Positions 4,546-6,578 of a stretch of DNA of 6,578 nucleotides are shown here, piece by piece. This stretch comes from Planctomycetota bacterium (GTDB lineage Bacteria > Planctomycetota > Planctomycetia > Pirellulales > Lacipirellulaceae). The notes beneath the pieces are model-generated. The model was given only the letters and a program-made list of their open reading frames with translations. It was not told the origin of the DNA and made no database searches. Position 1 is the stretch's first letter. Every line of letters starts with the position of its first letter. The stretch covers positions 1 to 6,578 of the forward strand of contig JAJRUA010000254.1 of NCBI GenBank assembly GCA_024278035.1. The letters run 5' to 3'. The translations under genes and the position numbers were made by a program.

Positions 4546-6578
4546 ATGAGCGTCTCTACCTCTACGGTCCCCCAGGATACTCTCCGGGGTGTTCCTCACG
4601 GTGTTCCTCACCCCGGCTCGATTCGCAACCTCTGTCTCTGTGGACACACCGGGACAGGGAAGACGACCCTTTGCGAACGATTGCTCTTTAGTTCAGGTGA
4701 GATCAGCCGTTTGGGAAGTATCGAGCAAGGCAACACGGTCACCGACTTCACCGAAGAAGAACAGCAGCACAAGCATTCTTTGCAGCCGAGCGTGATTCAC
4801 TTTGACCACGAAGGGCATCATGTCAACGTGATTGACACGCCCGGCATGTCCGATTTTATTGGCCACACGATCGCCTGCTTTCCCGCCGTTGAGACGGTGG
4901 TTGTCGTTATCGACGCAATCAAAGGCATTGAGAGCGAAACGCGGCGCCTCATGCAAATTGCTACCGAGCGCAATCTACCACGAATGCTTCTCATCAACAA
5001 AATCGATACGCCTGAAGTTGATTTCGTAGAATTGATCGAACAGATTCGCTCTTCGTTTGGCGATGTTTGCTTGCCGATCAACATGCCCAACTCGGATTGT
5101 TCTTCCGTGATTGATGTCTTCGAAACCGACGCCCATGACGAAACGGCCTTCGGTTCTGCTGAAGTGGCGCACACGCAAATCGTTGAACAGGTGGTAGAAG
5201 TTGATGAACAACTCATGGAGAAATACCTGGAAGTCGGTGCCGAGGGACTCGATCCCCAGCAGATTCACGAAGCGTTTGAGAAAGCACTCCGTGAAGGCCA
5301 CTTGGTTCCCCTGGTTTTCGCTTCCGCCAAAACAGGGGCGGGGATCGACAAGCTATTGCATGTGACGGCCTCGCTGTTACCCAGCCCTTTGGAAGGCAAT
5401 CCTCGCCCGTTTGTGTGTGGGGAAGAGCCACTGGCGACGGAGTTCGATGCCCGTAAACCAACGATCGCTCATGTCTTTCGCGTCTCGACGGACAAGCATA
5501 TTGGCAAGATGAGCCTCTTCCGGGTTCATCAGGGGGTGGTCCGGGCCCGAGCCGAATTGTTTATCAATGACCAACGCAAATCGCTTCGGATTGGGCACGT
5601 GATGCGTCTTCAGGGAAAGAACCACAAAGAAGCAGAAGCGATTGGACCGGGGGAAATTGGTGCGGTTACGAAAGTTGAGGATATTCACTACGACGGGGTA
5701 CTGCACGACGGGGCAACCCCCGAGAATCCGCCTCACTTGGTCCCCCTAGCGCTGCCGAAACCGATGTACGGCCTAGCGATTGAGCTAAAAAACCACGCCG
5801 ACGAGACCAAGTTCTCCACCGCTATTCAGAAACTTCAGGATGAAGACCCTTGTTTCGTCATGGAACGTATCGCCGCGACGCGGCAGACCGTCCTACGTGG
5901 TTTGGGAGAACTTCACTTGCGAGTGATTTTGGAGAAACTCCAATCGCAGTTCGGGATTGAACTTGCAACCTCGGCACCCAAGGTTGCTTACAAAGAGACG
6001 ATCCAGGGCAACTCCGAAGGGCACTATCGCCACAAAAAACAATCGGGCGGTGCCGGGCAGTTTGGCGAAGTCTATTTGCGTGTCTCGCCCCTGCCACAAG
6101 ATCACCCGGACGGTTTCGAGTTTGAGAACGCGACGGTCGGCGGTTCGATTCCACGACAGTTTATGCCGGCGATTGAAAAAGGGATTCGCCAAGTTCTTTT
6201 TGATGGCGCTGTGGCGGGCTATCCAATGTCCGGCGTTCGGGTTGAGGTTTACGACGGCAAGTTCCATGCGGTCGATAGCAAAGAAATTGCCTTCATCACC
6301 GCCGGAAAAAAGGCTTTTGTCGAAGCGGTTAGAAAGGCGAATCCCGTTCTCCTGGAGCCCTATGTGGAGGTGGATGTGACCATCCCGAATCAGTACATGG
6401 GAGACATCACCGGAGATTTCTCAACCCACCGAGGGCGCGTCAACGATACGCAGATGCAGGGGGATACCTGTACGATTCGGGCAACGGCTCCCCTGGGCGA
6501 GTTGCAAACGTATTCCACCCGGCTCAAGAGCATGACCGCCGGTTCCGGGGCGTTCACCATGGAGTACAGCCATGACGA
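4546..6578 (+). CDS. EF-G-like translational GTPase (EF-G2 type), 3'-truncated by window edge
   Basis: Cytoplasmic, ribosome-associated GTPase of the EF-G superfamily; 677 residues are visible and the frame is still open at the end, with about 20-30 residues expected beyond. The full EF-G domain order can be followed. The G domain has G1 GHTGTGKT (33-40), switch I DFTEEEQQHKHSL (67-79), G3 DTPGM (97-101), G4 NKID (151-154) and G5 SAK (260-262). Then come domain II (about 300-395), domain III with GLGELHLRV (452-460), domain IV with GGAGQFGEV (501-509) and DGKFHAVDS (570-578), and domain V with PLGELQTYSTRLKSMTAG (649-666). G1 (canonical EF-G is AHIDAGKT) and G3 (canonical DTPGH) mark it as an EF-G-like paralogue rather than the housekeeping factor. 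The usual DTPGH histidine is Met101 and the switch I RGITI threonine position is Ser78. The ATG at 4546 is the only ATG before the P-loop and has a GGAG eight bases upstream. The N-terminal extension of about 25 residues includes a tandem GVPHGVPH. Paralogues of this type are poorly understood; the substrate step (translocation, recycling or another role) cannot be read from sequence. Confidence 0.92.
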   Translation, partial: MSVSTSTVPQDTLRGVPHGVPHPGSIRNLCLCGHTGTGKTTLCERLLFSSGEISRLGSIEQGNTVTDFTEEEQQHKHSLQPSVIHFDHEGHHVNVIDTPGMSDFIGHTIACFPAVETVVVVIDAIKGIESETRRLMQIATERNLPRMLLINKIDTPEVDFVELIEQIRSSFGDVCLPINMPNSDCSSVIDVFETDAHDETAFGSAEVAHTQIVEQVVEVDEQLMEKYLEVGAEGLDPQQIHEAFEKALREGHLVPLVFASAKTGAGIDKLLHVTASLLPSPLEGNPRPFVCGEEPLATEFDARKPTIAHVFRVSTDKHIGKMSLFRVHQGVVRARAELFINDQRKSLRIGHVMRLQGKNHKEAEAIGPGEIGAVTKVEDIHYDGVLHDGATPENPPHLVPLALPKPMYGLAIELKNHADETKFSTAIQKLQDEDPCFVMERIAATRQTVLRGLGELHLRVILEKLQSQFGIELATSAPKVAYKETIQGNSEGHYRHKKQSGGAGQFGEVYLRVSPLPQDHPDGFEFENATVGGSIPRQFMPAIEKGIRQVLFDGAVAGYPMSGVRVEVYDGKFHAVDSKEIAFITAGKKAFVEAVRKANPVLLEPYVEVDVTIPNQYMGDITGDFSTHRGRVNDTQMQGDTCTIRATAPLGELQTYSTRLKSMTAGSGAFTMEYSHD
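4588..4611 (+). repeat. 12-base perfect tandem repeat inside the EF-G-like gene, within a GC-rich hairpin
   Basis: GGTGTTCCTCAC occurs twice in direct succession (4588-4599 and 4600-4611), in frame, giving GVPH twice at residues 15-22. The repeat lies inside a perfect 8-base inverted repeat, CCGGGGTG (4584-4591) with CACCCCGG (4609-4616), around a 17-base loop. It is in the variable N-terminal extension before the P-loop, where slippage in whole units would keep the frame. Confidence 0.85.

Noticed and set aside
4532..4546. Four-residue leader frame (MENF) with its stop overlapping the EF-G-like ATG, as a translational coupling device
   Set aside because: Its ATG overlaps the GGAG ribosome site itself and has no ribosome site of its own, so it is most likely coincidence.
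4818..5736. Long minus-strand frames opposite the EF-G-like gene
   Set aside because: The plus strand here encodes clear EF-G motifs throughout; the minus frames are antisense shadows with no family features.

Overview
The window looks like chromosomal DNA of a planctomycete, most likely of the Pirellula/Blastopirellula type. I infer this from moderately GC-rich coding sequence, widely spaced genes with mostly weak or absent Shine-Dalgarno sites, a cold-shock protein with the Trp-less GTIKRLTDKGFGFI start, a membrane-anchored AsmA-like protein of unknown function, and an EF-G-like GTPase with a degenerate G3 motif. No search was possible, so the taxonomy is inference.

Layout, left to right. 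Positions 2-964 (+) hold the 3' part of a ferredoxin-NADP reductase; its start lies before the window. After a 240-base gap containing a possible structured leader comes a 65-residue cold-shock protein (1205-1402, +). It is followed by a strong intrinsic terminator (1431-1474) that overlaps a second, alternative terminator-like hairpin (1459-1493). The next 300 bases hold a 35+35 base imperfect inverted repeat (1511-1623) and a small, unrecognised minus-strand reading frame (1628-1822). Then come chorismate synthase aroC (1920-3059, +) and, 68 bases on, a membrane-anchored AsmA-like protein (3128-4351, +). A 194-base gap leads to an EF-G-like translational GTPase (4546 to the window end, +), which is missing roughly its last 20-30 residues.

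Functional picture. These are mainly housekeeping or housekeeping-related genes: redox (Fpr), RNA chaperoning (Csp), aromatic amino-acid precursor synthesis (AroC), envelope (AsmA-like) and a ribosome-associated GTPase. Only aroC and the AsmA-like gene are close enough to look co-transcribed. I see no defence system, CRISPR array, phage, transposase, tRNA or rRNA.

I found no clear new multi-gene system. The points worth a second look are small: the overlapping terminators after csp, the REP/MITE-like inverted repeat, a short sequence shared in inverted orientation on either side of the aroC block, the minus-strand mini-gene, the Met-for-His change in the GTPase G3 motif, and a GC-rich hairpin built on a tandem repeat just inside the GTPase coding region.
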